Shown piece after piece: positions 1 to 6,362 of a stretch of DNA of 25,003 nt. The notes below the pieces were generated by a model. It had not been told where the DNA came from. It made no database searches and saw only the letters and a program-made list of their open reading frames with translations. A program made the position numbers and the translations under genes. The stretch's first letter is position 1, and the number at the start of each line of letters is the position of its first letter. Origin of the DNA: Lachnospiraceae bacterium (GTDB taxonomy: Bacteria; Bacillota; Clostridia; Lachnospirales; Lachnospiraceae); NCBI GenBank assembly GCA_900771955.1, contig CAAGPW010000284.1:1-25003 (forward strand), in the 5' to 3' direction.

Positions 1-235
1 AAAGGTCGGAACGGAAGTATATGATGTCGTGGTTGCAAACATCCTGGCAGATGTCATCATTCCGATGGCACCGGTGATTCCTGCGCGTCTGAAAAAGGGC
101 GGTGTGTTCATTACATCCGGGATCATTGACTTTAAGGAGAATGAAGTAAAGGCTGCAATCGAGGAAGCGGGACTCACCGTGCTTGAGATCAATCATCAGG
201 GTGAGTGGGTAAATATTACTGCACAGAAAAATTAG
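1..235 (+). CDS. prmA: Ribosomal protein L11 methyltransferase, 3' fragment
   Basis: Only the last 78 or so codons are present; the gene is cut by the left edge and reads in frame from base 2. The product methylates ribosomal protein L11 using S-adenosylmethionine (SAM). The fragment holds the post-SAM-site segment VVVANILADVIIPM, the PrmA counterpart of the NPPY-type motif. The family's C-terminal strands follow (LKKGGVFITSGII, then a helix and GEWVNI). The stop lies 15 bases before rsmE, and prmA-rsmE is a very common pair in Firmicutes, which supports the call despite truncation. The N-terminal domain and the SAM-binding glycine loop are outside the window. The gene is probably the head or an early member of the operon that runs to thiI. 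Confidence 0.9.
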   Translation, partial: KVGTEVYDVVVANILADVIIPMAPVIPARLKKGGVFITSGIIDFKENEVKAAIEEAGLTVLEINHQGEWVNITAQKN

Positions 236-250
236 CTGCGGGAGAAAGAA

Positions 251-1009
251 ATGTATCAGTTTTTTGTGGAAGATGCACAGATTGGGAAAGAATTTATCAC
301 GATCACGGGATCGGATGTCAATCATATCAAAAATGTCCTTCGGATGAAGCCGGGGGAGAAGATCCGTGTCAGTAACCAGCAGGGCAGGGATTATTACTGT
401 GAAATCTTAGAACTTGGCGATGATTTTGTGCAGGCAGATATCCTGGATTCCGAGGCTGCGGGTACGGAGCTTGGAGCAAAAATTTTTCTGTTTCAGGCGC
501 TGCCGAAGGGGGATCGTATGGAAACGGTCATTCAGAAAGCAGTTGAGCTTGGCGTGTATGAGATCATTCCGGTTGCAATGAAATACTGCGTGGTGAAGCT
601 GGATGCAAAAAAAGCGGAAAATAAAAGAAAGCGCTGGCAGGCAATCGCAGAAAGCGCAGCAAAGCAGTCCAAGCGGAGCCGGATACCCGTGGTACATGAA
701 GTGATGGACTTTGCCTCTGCGGTGGAATATGCAAAGACCTGTCAGGTGAATCTGGTTCCCTATGAAAATGAACGGGGGATGGCAGCGACAAGAGAAGCTC
801 TGGATTCCATAAACGCAGAGGATGCCATAAGCATTATGATCGGACCGGAAGGCGGATTCTCGGAGGAAGAGATCGAAAAAGTGCGCGAGGAGCATATGCA
901 GGTGATCTCGCTTGGAAAACGGATCTTACGTACTGATACGGCGGCGATCGCAACGCTGTCGCTTTTGATGCTGGAACTGGAAATGATGGAGGCGAAACAG
1001 GAAAAATGA
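251..1009 (+). CDS. rsmE: 16S rRNA m3U1498 methyltransferase RsmE
   Basis: RsmE methylates N3 of U1498 in 16S rRNA of the assembled small subunit, using SAM. The 252-residue length is normal for the family. Residues 1-70 form the PUA-like N-terminal RNA-binding domain (GSDVNHIKNVLRMKPGE). The rest is a SPOUT (trefoil-knot) methyltransferase domain with the two diagnostic motifs: GPEGGF at about 198-203 and LGKRILRTDTA at about 221-231. ATG at 251 is preceded by GGAGAAAG at a suitable distance. The gene follows prmA by 15 bases and overlaps the start of the cysteine desulfurase gene by four bases (ATGA), which indicates translational coupling in one operon. Confidence 0.97.
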   Translation: MYQFFVEDAQIGKEFITITGSDVNHIKNVLRMKPGEKIRVSNQQGRDYYCEILELGDDFVQADILDSEAAGTELGAKIFLFQALPKGDRMETVIQKAVELGVYEIIPVAMKYCVVKLDAKKAENKRKRWQAIAESAAKQSKRSRIPVVHEVMDFASAVEYAKTCQVNLVPYENERGMAATREALDSINAEDAISIMIGPEGGFSEEEIEKVREEHMQVISLGKRILRTDTAAIATLSLLMLELEMMEAKQEK

Positions 1010-2163
1010 TGGAAGCATATCTGGATAATTCGGCGACGACGCGCTGCTCTGAGCGGGCGTTTGCTCTCATGAAAAAAGTTTATCTGGAGGATTATGGAAA
1101 TCCGTCCTCTCTGCATATGAAAGGCGTTGAGGCGGAACGCTATGTGAAAGATGCGAGGGAAAAAATTGCAAAGACCTTAAAAGTGACGGAAAAAGAGATC
1201 ATCTTTACCTCAGGCGGCACAGAATCCAATAACCTCGCAATTATCGGAACGGCACTTGCAAACCGCAGAGCGGGTAATCAGATCATCACAACTGCCGTTG
1301 AACATGCTTCGGTGGCAAATCCGATGAAATTTTTAGAGGAAGAGGGCTTTCAGGTCACTTATCTTCCGGTAGATGAAAACGGTGTGATATCTCTTTCGGA
1401 TCTAAAGGAGGCGCTGACGGATCAGACGATACTGGTTTCGCTCATGCATGTCAACAATGAGATCGGTGCCATAGAGCCGGTCGAAGAGGCTGCCGCACTT
1501 GTGCATGAAAAGAGTCCGAAGGCACTGGTGCATGTGGATGCGATCCAGTCTTACGGAAAGTTTAAAATCTATCCGAAAAAAGTCGGGATCGATCTGCTCT
1601 CCGTAAGTGGACATAAGATTCACGGGCCCAAAGGCAGCGGCTTTTTATATGTAAGAGAAAAAACAAAGATAAAACCGATCATTTATGGCGGCGGTCAGCA
1701 GGGTGGCATGCGTTCTGGCACGGAAAATGTGCCGGGCATTGCGGGGCTTGGCGAAGCGGCCGCGGAAATTTATGAAGATTTCACAAAAAAACAGGAACAT
1801 CTGTATCAGTTAAAAGAGCGTTTTATCGAAGCAGTTACAACGATTCCGGGTGTTTCGATCAATGGAAAGACGGGGCGCGACAGTGCACCGCATATTGTGA
1901 GTGTGAGTGTGGAAGGAGTCAGGGCGGAGGTGCTTTTGCATTCTCTGGAGGATAAACAGATCTATGTGTCTTCCGGTTCCGCATGTTCTTCCAACAAACC
2001 GGCGGTGAGCCGTACATTAAAGGGAATTGGTTTAAAACAGGAACTTCTGGATGCTACCGTGCGTTTCAGTTTTTCGGTGCACACCACGGAGACGGAGATT
2101 GATTATGCGGCAGAGGTATTAAAAACACTGGTTCCTGCGTTGCAGAAGTATACCAGACATTAG
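1006..2163 (+). CDS. Cysteine desulfurase, class I, probably the ThiI sulfur donor
   Basis: PLP enzyme that removes sulfur from cysteine as an enzyme-bound persulfide. Visible motifs are the N-terminal YLDNSATT, the PLP-phosphate loop TSGGTESNN, the PLP-lysine segment SGHKIHGPKG (Lys about 204) and the catalytic loop SSGSACSS (Cys about 327), which is the class I (NifS/IscS) form. At 385 residues it is shorter than typical IscS and close to the Bacillus NifZ type. It starts at an ATGATG that overlaps the rsmE stop; either Met could be used. thiI begins 13 bases downstream. In Bacillus subtilis the desulfurase next to thiI is dedicated to 4-thiouridine synthesis, so the same role is inferred here. 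No iscU or sufU scaffold gene is adjacent, which fits this better than a general Fe-S role. Confidence 0.93.
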   Translation: MMEAYLDNSATTRCSERAFALMKKVYLEDYGNPSSLHMKGVEAERYVKDAREKIAKTLKVTEKEIIFTSGGTESNNLAIIGTALANRRAGNQIITTAVEHASVANPMKFLEEEGFQVTYLPVDENGVISLSDLKEALTDQTILVSLMHVNNEIGAIEPVEEAAALVHEKSPKALVHVDAIQSYGKFKIYPKKVGIDLLSVSGHKIHGPKGSGFLYVREKTKIKPIIYGGGQQGGMRSGTENVPGIAGLGEAAAEIYEDFTKKQEHLYQLKERFIEAVTTIPGVSINGKTGRDSAPHIVSVSVEGVRAEVLLHSLEDKQIYVSSGSACSSNKPAVSRTLKGIGLKQELLDATVRFSFSVHTTETEIDYAAEVLKTLVPALQKYTRH

Positions 2164-2176
2164 AAAGGAAAAAGAA

Positions 2177-3361
2177 ATGTACAGAGCATTTTTGATTAAA
2201 TACGGAGAGATCGGAGTCAAGGGCAAGAACCGTTATGTGTTTGAGGATATGTTAGTCAAGCAGATCCGTTTTGCCTTAAACCCGGTGGACGGAGAGTTTG
2301 AAGTAAGAAAAGAGCAGGGAAGGATTTATGCAGAGGTTATAAGCGAAGAATACGATTATGACGAGACCGTGGCAGCGTTAAAGAATGTGTTCGGTATCGT
2401 TGCGTTCTGCCCGGTTGTTCTGGTGGAAGATGAAGGCTTTGACAAGCTTGCGGAGAATGTGGTGCGCTACTTAAAGGCGGCATACCAGAATACAGATTTC
2501 ACGTTTAAAGTCAATGCCAGAAGAGCAAGAAAAAATTATCCGATGAATTCGATGGAGATCAATGCAGCGCTTGGTGAGAAAATCCTCGATGCGCTTCCGG
2601 AGACCAGGGTGGATGTCCACAATCCGCAGGTCATGGTAAGTATTGAAGTGCGAAATCAGATCAACATTTATTCGACGGAGATTCCGGGACCGGGAGGAAT
2701 GCCGGTCGGCTCTGCGGGAAGAGCAATGCTGCTTCTTTCCGGCGGGATCGACAGCCCGGTAGCCGGTTATATGATCGCAAAGCGTGGCGTGGAGATTGAG
2801 GCAACCTATTTCCATGCACCGCCATACACCAGTGAGCGTGCAAAGCAGAAGGTTGTTGACCTTGCAAAGATCGTTGCAAAATATTCCGGACCGATCAGAC
2901 TGCATGTGGTGAATTTTACCGACATCCAGCTTTACATTTATGAAAAATGCCCGCATGAAGAGCTTACGATCATCATGCGCCGCTATATGATGCGGATTGC
3001 AGAGCATTTTGCGCAAGATCACAAATGCCTTGGACTGATCACAGGTGAGAGCATCGGACAGGTGGCAAGCCAGACCATGCAGTCGCTTGCGGTGACCAAT
3101 GAAGTCTGCAATATGCCGGTCTATCGTCCGCTTATTGGATTTGACAAGCAGGAGATCGTTGAGATTTCAGAAAAGATCGGAACCTATGAGACATCGATCC
3201 AGCCGTTTGAAGACTGCTGTACCATTTTTGTCGCAAAGCATCCGGTTACAAAGCCGAATCTCAAGGTGATCAAAAATTCCGAAAAAAAGCTGGAAGAGAA
3301 GATTGATGCGCTGATGCAGGAGGCGATCGATACGACAGAGACGATAATGGTAGAAGCATAA
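2177..3361 (+). CDS. thiI: tRNA 4-thiouridine synthase ThiI, short form
   Basis: ThiI adenylates U8 of tRNA and replaces its oxygen with sulfur to give s4U, a near-UV sensor; in some bacteria it also supplies sulfur for thiazole. The 394-residue protein has an N-terminal ferredoxin-like part (FLIKYGEIGVKGKNR), a THUMP domain at roughly residues 60-165, and the adenylating PP-loop LLLSGGIDSPVAGYM with SGGIDS at 188-193. It ends near residue 390 with no rhodanese domain, unlike the ~480-residue Escherichia coli protein and like the ~400-residue Bacillus one. Sulfur must therefore come directly from a partner desulfurase, which fits the gene immediately upstream. ATG 2177 has a GAAAGGA site. A bidirectional terminator lies about 60 bases after the stop. 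Confidence 0.96.
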   Translation: MYRAFLIKYGEIGVKGKNRYVFEDMLVKQIRFALNPVDGEFEVRKEQGRIYAEVISEEYDYDETVAALKNVFGIVAFCPVVLVEDEGFDKLAENVVRYLKAAYQNTDFTFKVNARRARKNYPMNSMEINAALGEKILDALPETRVDVHNPQVMVSIEVRNQINIYSTEIPGPGGMPVGSAGRAMLLLSGGIDSPVAGYMIAKRGVEIEATYFHAPPYTSERAKQKVVDLAKIVAKYSGPIRLHVVNFTDIQLYIYEKCPHEELTIIMRRYMMRIAEHFAQDHKCLGLITGESIGQVASQTMQSLAVTNEVCNMPVYRPLIGFDKQEIVEISEKIGTYETSIQPFEDCCTIFVAKHPVTKPNLKVIKNSEKKLEEKIDALMQEAIDTTETIMVEA

Positions 3362-3419
3362 GAAAAACCGCGGAGAAACAGGAGAGACAGGTAGTAACGA
3401 TCTGGAAAACAGAAAAGAA

Positions 3420-3447
3420 AAAAGGGAGTGTCTGCACACTCCCTTTT
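3420..3447. terminator. Bidirectional Rho-independent terminator between thiI and the HPr-like gene
   Basis: A perfect 12-bp inverted repeat, AAAAGGGAGTGT (3420-3431) and ACACTCCCTTTT (3436-3447), closes a 4-base CTGC loop. The T run on the right arm ends plus-strand transcripts from thiI. The A-rich left flank (AAAAGAAAA) becomes a U-rich tail for minus-strand transcripts from the convergent HPr-like gene, whose stop is 11 bases away. One element can therefore serve both genes. Confidence 0.9.
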
Positions 3448-3458
3448 GGAAATTTTAA

Positions 3459-3689
3459 TTATACAAGATATGGTTTTAAAACTTCCATGATTTCATCCAA
3501 ATTTGCTTCTGTATGGATTGCTAAGTCAATTGGTTTGGATAAATCCAAACTGAAGATACCCATGATGGATTTTGCATCAATTACGTATCTGCCAGAGATT
3601 AAATCAAAGTCAAACTCAAATTGAGTAATAGCATTGACAAAGGATTTTACCTTGTCGATAGAATTTAATGAAATTTGAACTGTTTTCAT
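3459..3689 (-). CDS. HPr-like protein without the phosphorylatable histidine
   Basis: A 76-residue protein resembling the PTS phosphocarrier HPr over its whole length. The Ser46 region is well kept: DAKSIMGIFSL at about 38-48, with Ser41 at the HPr kinase target position. The segment that should carry the phosphorylated His15 (GIHARPA in Bacillus HPr) is instead NSIDKVKSF, with about Ser10 aligned to the histidine. The only His in the protein is at 58. It therefore cannot accept phosphate from Enzyme I as HPr does; Bacillus Crh similarly lacks His15 but keeps Ser46. A role in carbon catabolite signalling is inference only. The start is firm: ATG at 3689 with AAGGAGG at 3703-3697. The gene stands alone on the minus strand between thiI and mtaB. 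Confidence 0.75.
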   Translation of the reverse strand: MKTVQISLNSIDKVKSFVNAITQFEFDFDLISGRYVIDAKSIMGIFSLDLSKPIDLAIHTEANLDEIMEVLKPYLV

Positions 3690-3731
3690 ATAGAGACCTC
3701 CTTGGTTACTACAATTCTTTGATATACTAGT

Positions 3732-3760
3732 ATAGTAACTTTTTTTTTAGGAAAAGTCAA
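3732..3760 (-). promoter_or_regulatory. Promoter of the HPr-like gene
   Basis: Read on the minus strand: TTGACT (3760-3755), a 17-base spacer that includes nine As, and TACTAT (3737-3732). Transcription would start near 3725, giving a leader of about 36 bases with a strong AAGGAGG. A 12-bp palindrome, TATACTAGTATA (about 3723-3734), overlaps the -10 region. It could also carry an opposing start for mtaB or bind a regulator. No convincing plus-strand -35 box was found. Confidence 0.55.
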
Positions 3761-3782
3761 CATAAAGTGAGGAAAAAAGTCA

Positions 3783-5108
3783 ATGAAAAAAGTAGCATTG
3801 CACAATTTAGGGTGCAAAGTAAACGCATATGAGACAGAAGCAGTCCAGCAGATGATGGAAGAATGCGGATATGAGATCGTTCCGTTTCAGGAGTATGCGG
3901 ATATTTATATCATAAATACCTGTTCCGTGACCAATATGGCAGACCGGAAATCACGTCAGATGCTGCACCGGGCAAAAAAACAGAATCCGGATGCCGTCGT
4001 TGTCGCTATGGGCTGCTATGTGCAGACGGCGGCAGAAGAAATAAAAAAAGATACGGCGGTGGATATTGTGATCGGCAACAATAAAAAGCATGAGCTGCCG
4101 GAACTTTTGAAAAAATATATGGAAGAAAGAAACGGGAAGGACAGGATGCAGCCGGAGCTTGCCGTGATCGATATCAATGAAAAAGGGCAGGAATATGAGG
4201 AACTGTTCTTAAAAAAGACGGCCGAACATACAAGGGCCTTTATCAAAGTGCAGGACGGCTGTAATCAGTTCTGCAGCTACTGTATCATTCCATATGCCAG
4301 AGGACGGGTGCGAAGCAGAAAGGCGGAAGATGTCTTGCGCGAAGTGGAGCATCTGGCGGGGCAGGGGTATAAGGAAGTCGTGCTGACTGGAATCCACTTG
4401 AGTTCATTTGGTGTGGATACCGGAGATACTTTGCTTCATCTGATCGAGGAGGTGCATAAGGTGGACGGGATTGCACGTATCCGTCTCGGTTCGCTGGAGC
4501 CTCGTATCATTACCGAAGAATTTGCAAAGCGTATTTCAAAACTGGAAAAACTCTGTCCGCATTTTCATCTGTCTTTGCAGAGCGGCTGTGATGCGACCTT
4601 AAAACGGATGAACCGGCGCTATGATACTGAAGAATATGCGAATAAATGTGACGTTTTGCGAAAATACTTTAAACATCCGGCGATCACGACCGATGTTATC
4701 GTGGGATTCCCGGGAGAGACAGACGAAGAATTTGAAACAACACGGAAATTTCTGGAAAAAGTACATTTTTACGAGATGCATATTTTTAAATATTCCAAAC
4801 GGAAGGGAACAAAGGCTGCAGTCATGAAGGAGCAGGTGCCGGAGGAAGTAAAGACGAAAAGAAGCGGCAGCCTTCTGGAAATGGAGAAGAAGATGTCCGA
4901 AGAATTCCGGGAAGATTATCTTGGAAAAACAGAAGAGGCACTGCTCGAGGAAGAACTGGAACTGGACGGGGTACGGTATTTTACCGGATACACGAAAGAG
5001 TATGTGAAAGTGGTGGTTCCCGCGAAGAACCAGAGGGCAAATACACTGGTGCATGGCAGGATTGACCGGCGTCTTATGGACGGACTGTATCTTATGGTTG
5101 AATTTTAA
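3783..5108 (+). CDS. mtaB: tRNA t6A37 methylthiotransferase MtaB
   Basis: Radical-SAM enzyme that converts t6A37 to ms2t6A in tRNAs reading ANN codons. The 441 residues show the three-part methylthiotransferase layout. First comes an N-terminal UPF0004 domain with cluster cysteines C11 (NLGCKVN), C47 (NTCSVTN) and C78 (AMGCY). Next is a radical-SAM domain with C160, C164 and C167 in DGCNQFCSYCIIPYARGR. A C-terminal TRAM domain follows from about residue 375, ending in HGRIDRRLMDGLYLMVEF. NLGCKVN and the spacing favour MtaB (Bacillus YqeV) over MiaB or RimO. GAGGA lies about 10 bases before the ATG. The gene diverges from the HPr-like gene. No terminator follows; the next promoter overlaps its last codons. 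Confidence 0.95.
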   Translation: MKKVALHNLGCKVNAYETEAVQQMMEECGYEIVPFQEYADIYIINTCSVTNMADRKSRQMLHRAKKQNPDAVVVAMGCYVQTAAEEIKKDTAVDIVIGNNKKHELPELLKKYMEERNGKDRMQPELAVIDINEKGQEYEELFLKKTAEHTRAFIKVQDGCNQFCSYCIIPYARGRVRSRKAEDVLREVEHLAGQGYKEVVLTGIHLSSFGVDTGDTLLHLIEEVHKVDGIARIRLGSLEPRIITEEFAKRISKLEKLCPHFHLSLQSGCDATLKRMNRRYDTEEYANKCDVLRKYFKHPAITTDVIVGFPGETDEEFETTRKFLEKVHFYEMHIFKYSKRKGTKAAVMKEQVPEEVKTKRSGSLLEMEKKMSEEFREDYLGKTEEALLEEELELDGVRYFTGYTKEYVKVVVPAKNQRANTLVHGRIDRRLMDGLYLMVEF

Positions 5109-5126
5109 ACGGATTTGTATTAAAAT
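5098..5126 (+). promoter_or_regulatory. Promoter of ireB-ruvX-DUF1292
   Basis: TTGAAT (5098-5103), a 17-base spacer and TAAAAT (5121-5126). The -35 box lies in the final codons of mtaB, so the start point would be near 5133, about 54 bases before ireB. A second TTGACT at 5143-5148 has no good -10 at a workable distance from the start codon. Read-through from mtaB also remains possible because no terminator is seen. Confidence 0.5.
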
Positions 5127-5186
5127 AGTATCAGCGATGCTTTTGACTTCAGGAGAACAAAAGAGCAAAAATAAGGGCGTGAAATT

Positions 5187-5450
5187 ATGCAGGATAAAAA
5201 TAACACACAATATTTCAAAGTAGAAAAAGAACCGGAGATCAAAGTGAAAGATGTACTGGAGATCGTATATCATGCACTGTCCGAGAAAGGGTATAATCCC
5301 GTAAATCAGATTGTTGGATATATTATGTCAGGAGATCCGACTTATATCACCAGCCATAATAATGCAAGAAGTCTGATCATGAAAGTAGAACGTGACGAAC
5401 TCGTGGAAGAAATTTTAAAAGAATATATCAAGACCAATTCCTGGCAGTAG
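5187..5450 (+). CDS. ireB: IreB-family regulatory phosphoprotein (DUF965, YrzL-like)
   Basis: An 87-residue protein of the IreB/YrzL family. In Enterococcus faecalis, IreB is phosphorylated on N-terminal threonines by the PASTA kinase IreK and opposes cephalosporin resistance. The conserved family core is clear: VYHALSEKGYNPVNQIVGYI, then SGDPTYITSHNNAR and RDELVEEILKEYI. The N terminus here is MQDKNNTQYF, with a single Thr at 7 instead of the two described in Enterococcus. The site AAGGG lies about 9 bases before the ATG. ruvX starts 10 bases downstream. The order ireB-ruvX-DUF1292 matches the Bacillus yrzL-yrrK-yrzB cluster and is the strongest contextual support. Confidence 0.93.
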   Translation: MQDKNNTQYFKVEKEPEIKVKDVLEIVYHALSEKGYNPVNQIVGYIMSGDPTYITSHNNARSLIMKVERDELVEEILKEYIKTNSWQ

Positions 5451-5460
5451 GAGGAGATTT

Positions 5461-5892
5461 ATGCGTATCATCGGTTTGGATTTCGGCTCAAAGACCGTAG
5501 GCGTTGCGATGAGCGATGAACTCCTGATCACGGCACAGGGCGTTGAGATCGTGCGGAGAAAATCACCGGGGAAACTGCGTCAGACACTGGCAAGGATCGA
5601 GGAGATCATTGCGGAATACGGTGCAGAAAAGATCGTACTGGGCTACCCGAAGAACATGAACAATACCGAGGGGGAACGCTGTGAAAAGACGATGGAGTTC
5701 AAGGAGATGCTGGAGAGAAGAACGTCTCTGCCTGTCATTTTGTGGGACGAAAGACTGACGACAGTAGCTGCGGACCAGGTCATGATGGAGAGCGGGATCC
5801 GGCGGGAAGACCGCAAAAAGTATGTGGACAGAATTGCCGCTGAATTTATACTTCAGGGATATTTGGATTCTTTGAGAAACCGGACAGAATAG
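5461..5892 (+). CDS. ruvX: Holliday junction resolvase-like YqgF/RuvX nuclease
   Basis: RNase H-fold nuclease of the RuvX (YqgF, Bacillus YrrK) family, linked to pre-16S rRNA 5'-end maturation and earlier proposed as a Holliday junction resolvase. The length of 143 residues is typical. Motifs are the first acidic strand IGLDFGSKTVGVAMSD (Asp7), LGYPKNMN at about 60-67, the second acidic site WDERLTT (Asp96, Glu97) and a C-terminal YVDRIAAEFIL (Asp123). All expected metal-binding acids are present, so the enzyme looks active. GGAGG precedes the ATG. It sits 10 bases after ireB and 8 bases before the DUF1292 gene, clearly in one operon. Confidence 0.95.
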   Translation: MRIIGLDFGSKTVGVAMSDELLITAQGVEIVRRKSPGKLRQTLARIEEIIAEYGAEKIVLGYPKNMNNTEGERCEKTMEFKEMLERRTSLPVILWDERLTTVAADQVMMESGIRREDRKKYVDRIAAEFILQGYLDSLRNRTE

Positions 5893-5900
5893 GAGTTTTC

Positions 5901-6161
5901 ATGGAAAAAGTAAAGTTTACCGATCCGGACACGGGAGAATGTCTGGAATTTTATGTGTTAGAGCAGACAAGGATAAACAATGTGGATTATCTGTTGGTGA
6001 CCGTAGATGAAGACGGTGATTCGGATGCCCTTGTCTTAAAAGACCTTTCAAAGGATACAGACAAAGAAGCGGTCTATCAGATCGTGGAGGAAGAAGCGGA
6101 ATTAGAAGCAATCGCAAAAGTATTTTCCGAGATGCTGGAAGATGTTGATATTGAGTTATAG
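5901..6161 (+). CDS. DUF1292 protein (YrzB-like)
   Basis: An 86-residue, strongly acidic protein of the DUF1292/YrzB family, whose function is not known. The pattern is typical: a beta-rich first half (VKFTDPDTGECLEFYVLEQT, then VDYLLVTVDED), an acidic middle, and an all-acidic C-terminal helix ending FSEMLEDVDIEL. No catalytic motif or membrane segment is visible. It follows ruvX by 8 bases with TAGGAG before the ATG, and ireB-ruvX-DUF1292 is a conserved trio in Firmicutes. A 201-base gap to the RNase J gene follows, so this is probably the last gene of its transcript unless transcription continues through. Confidence 0.88.
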   Translation: MEKVKFTDPDTGECLEFYVLEQTRINNVDYLLVTVDEDGDSDALVLKDLSKDTDKEAVYQIVEEEAELEAIAKVFSEMLEDVDIEL

Positions 6162-6221
6162 GGGAAGAAACATAACGAGAAACATTTACAGACAGATGGT
6201 TTTATAAAATAAAGATACATA

Positions 6222-6305
6222 GGGAGACAGCTTAAAAAGCTGTTTATTCCCGTGAATAACAAATCAGGTGACCATAACTGCATGGCCGCTTGGCTTGTTA
6301 TGAAC
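6222..6305 (+). promoter_or_regulatory. Hairpin-rich leader upstream of the RNase J gene
   Basis: The 201-base gap 6162-6362 contains two stacked inverted repeats. Hairpin 1 pairs ACAGCTT (6227-6233) with AAGCTGT (6237-6243) over an AAA loop, and outer GGGA (6222-6225) can pair with TCCC (6248-6251). Element 2 pairs ATAACAA (6256-6262) with TTGTTAT (6295-6301). It encloses CCAT/ATGG (6272-6275, 6282-6285) and GCC/GGC (6285-6287, 6292-6294) mini-helices that share one base and so compete. Hairpin 1 has only a short, broken U tract, so it is a poor terminator. I recognise no known riboswitch. A TATAAAAT stretch near 6203-6210 could belong to a promoter, but no matching -35 box was found. A cis-regulatory leader of RNase J is inference. 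Confidence 0.4.
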
Positions 6306-6362
6306 AAATCTTGAAAAACGAAACAGGAACGGAGAATCAAAAAAATAAATGGAGGTGCGGAC

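Noticed and set aside
2471..3022. 183-codon open frame on the minus strand inside thiI
   Set aside because: It is fully antisense to the THUMP and PP-loop coding region of thiI and its composition is typical of a shadow frame.
5143..5172. TTGACT with AAAAAT as the ireB promoter
   Set aside because: The start point would fall within about 7 bases of the ireB ATG, leaving no room for the ribosome binding site; the pair at 5098-5126 is better placed.
4599..5273. 224-codon open frame on the minus strand across mtaB and ireB
   Set aside because: It runs antisense to two well-supported genes, is rich in Phe, Cys and His as shadow frames are, lacks a domain I recognise, and has no convincing ribosome binding site.
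6222..6251. Hairpin as a terminator after the DUF1292 gene
   Set aside because: The stem is followed by TTTATTCCC rather than a U tract, so efficient termination is doubtful; kept as a leader element instead.
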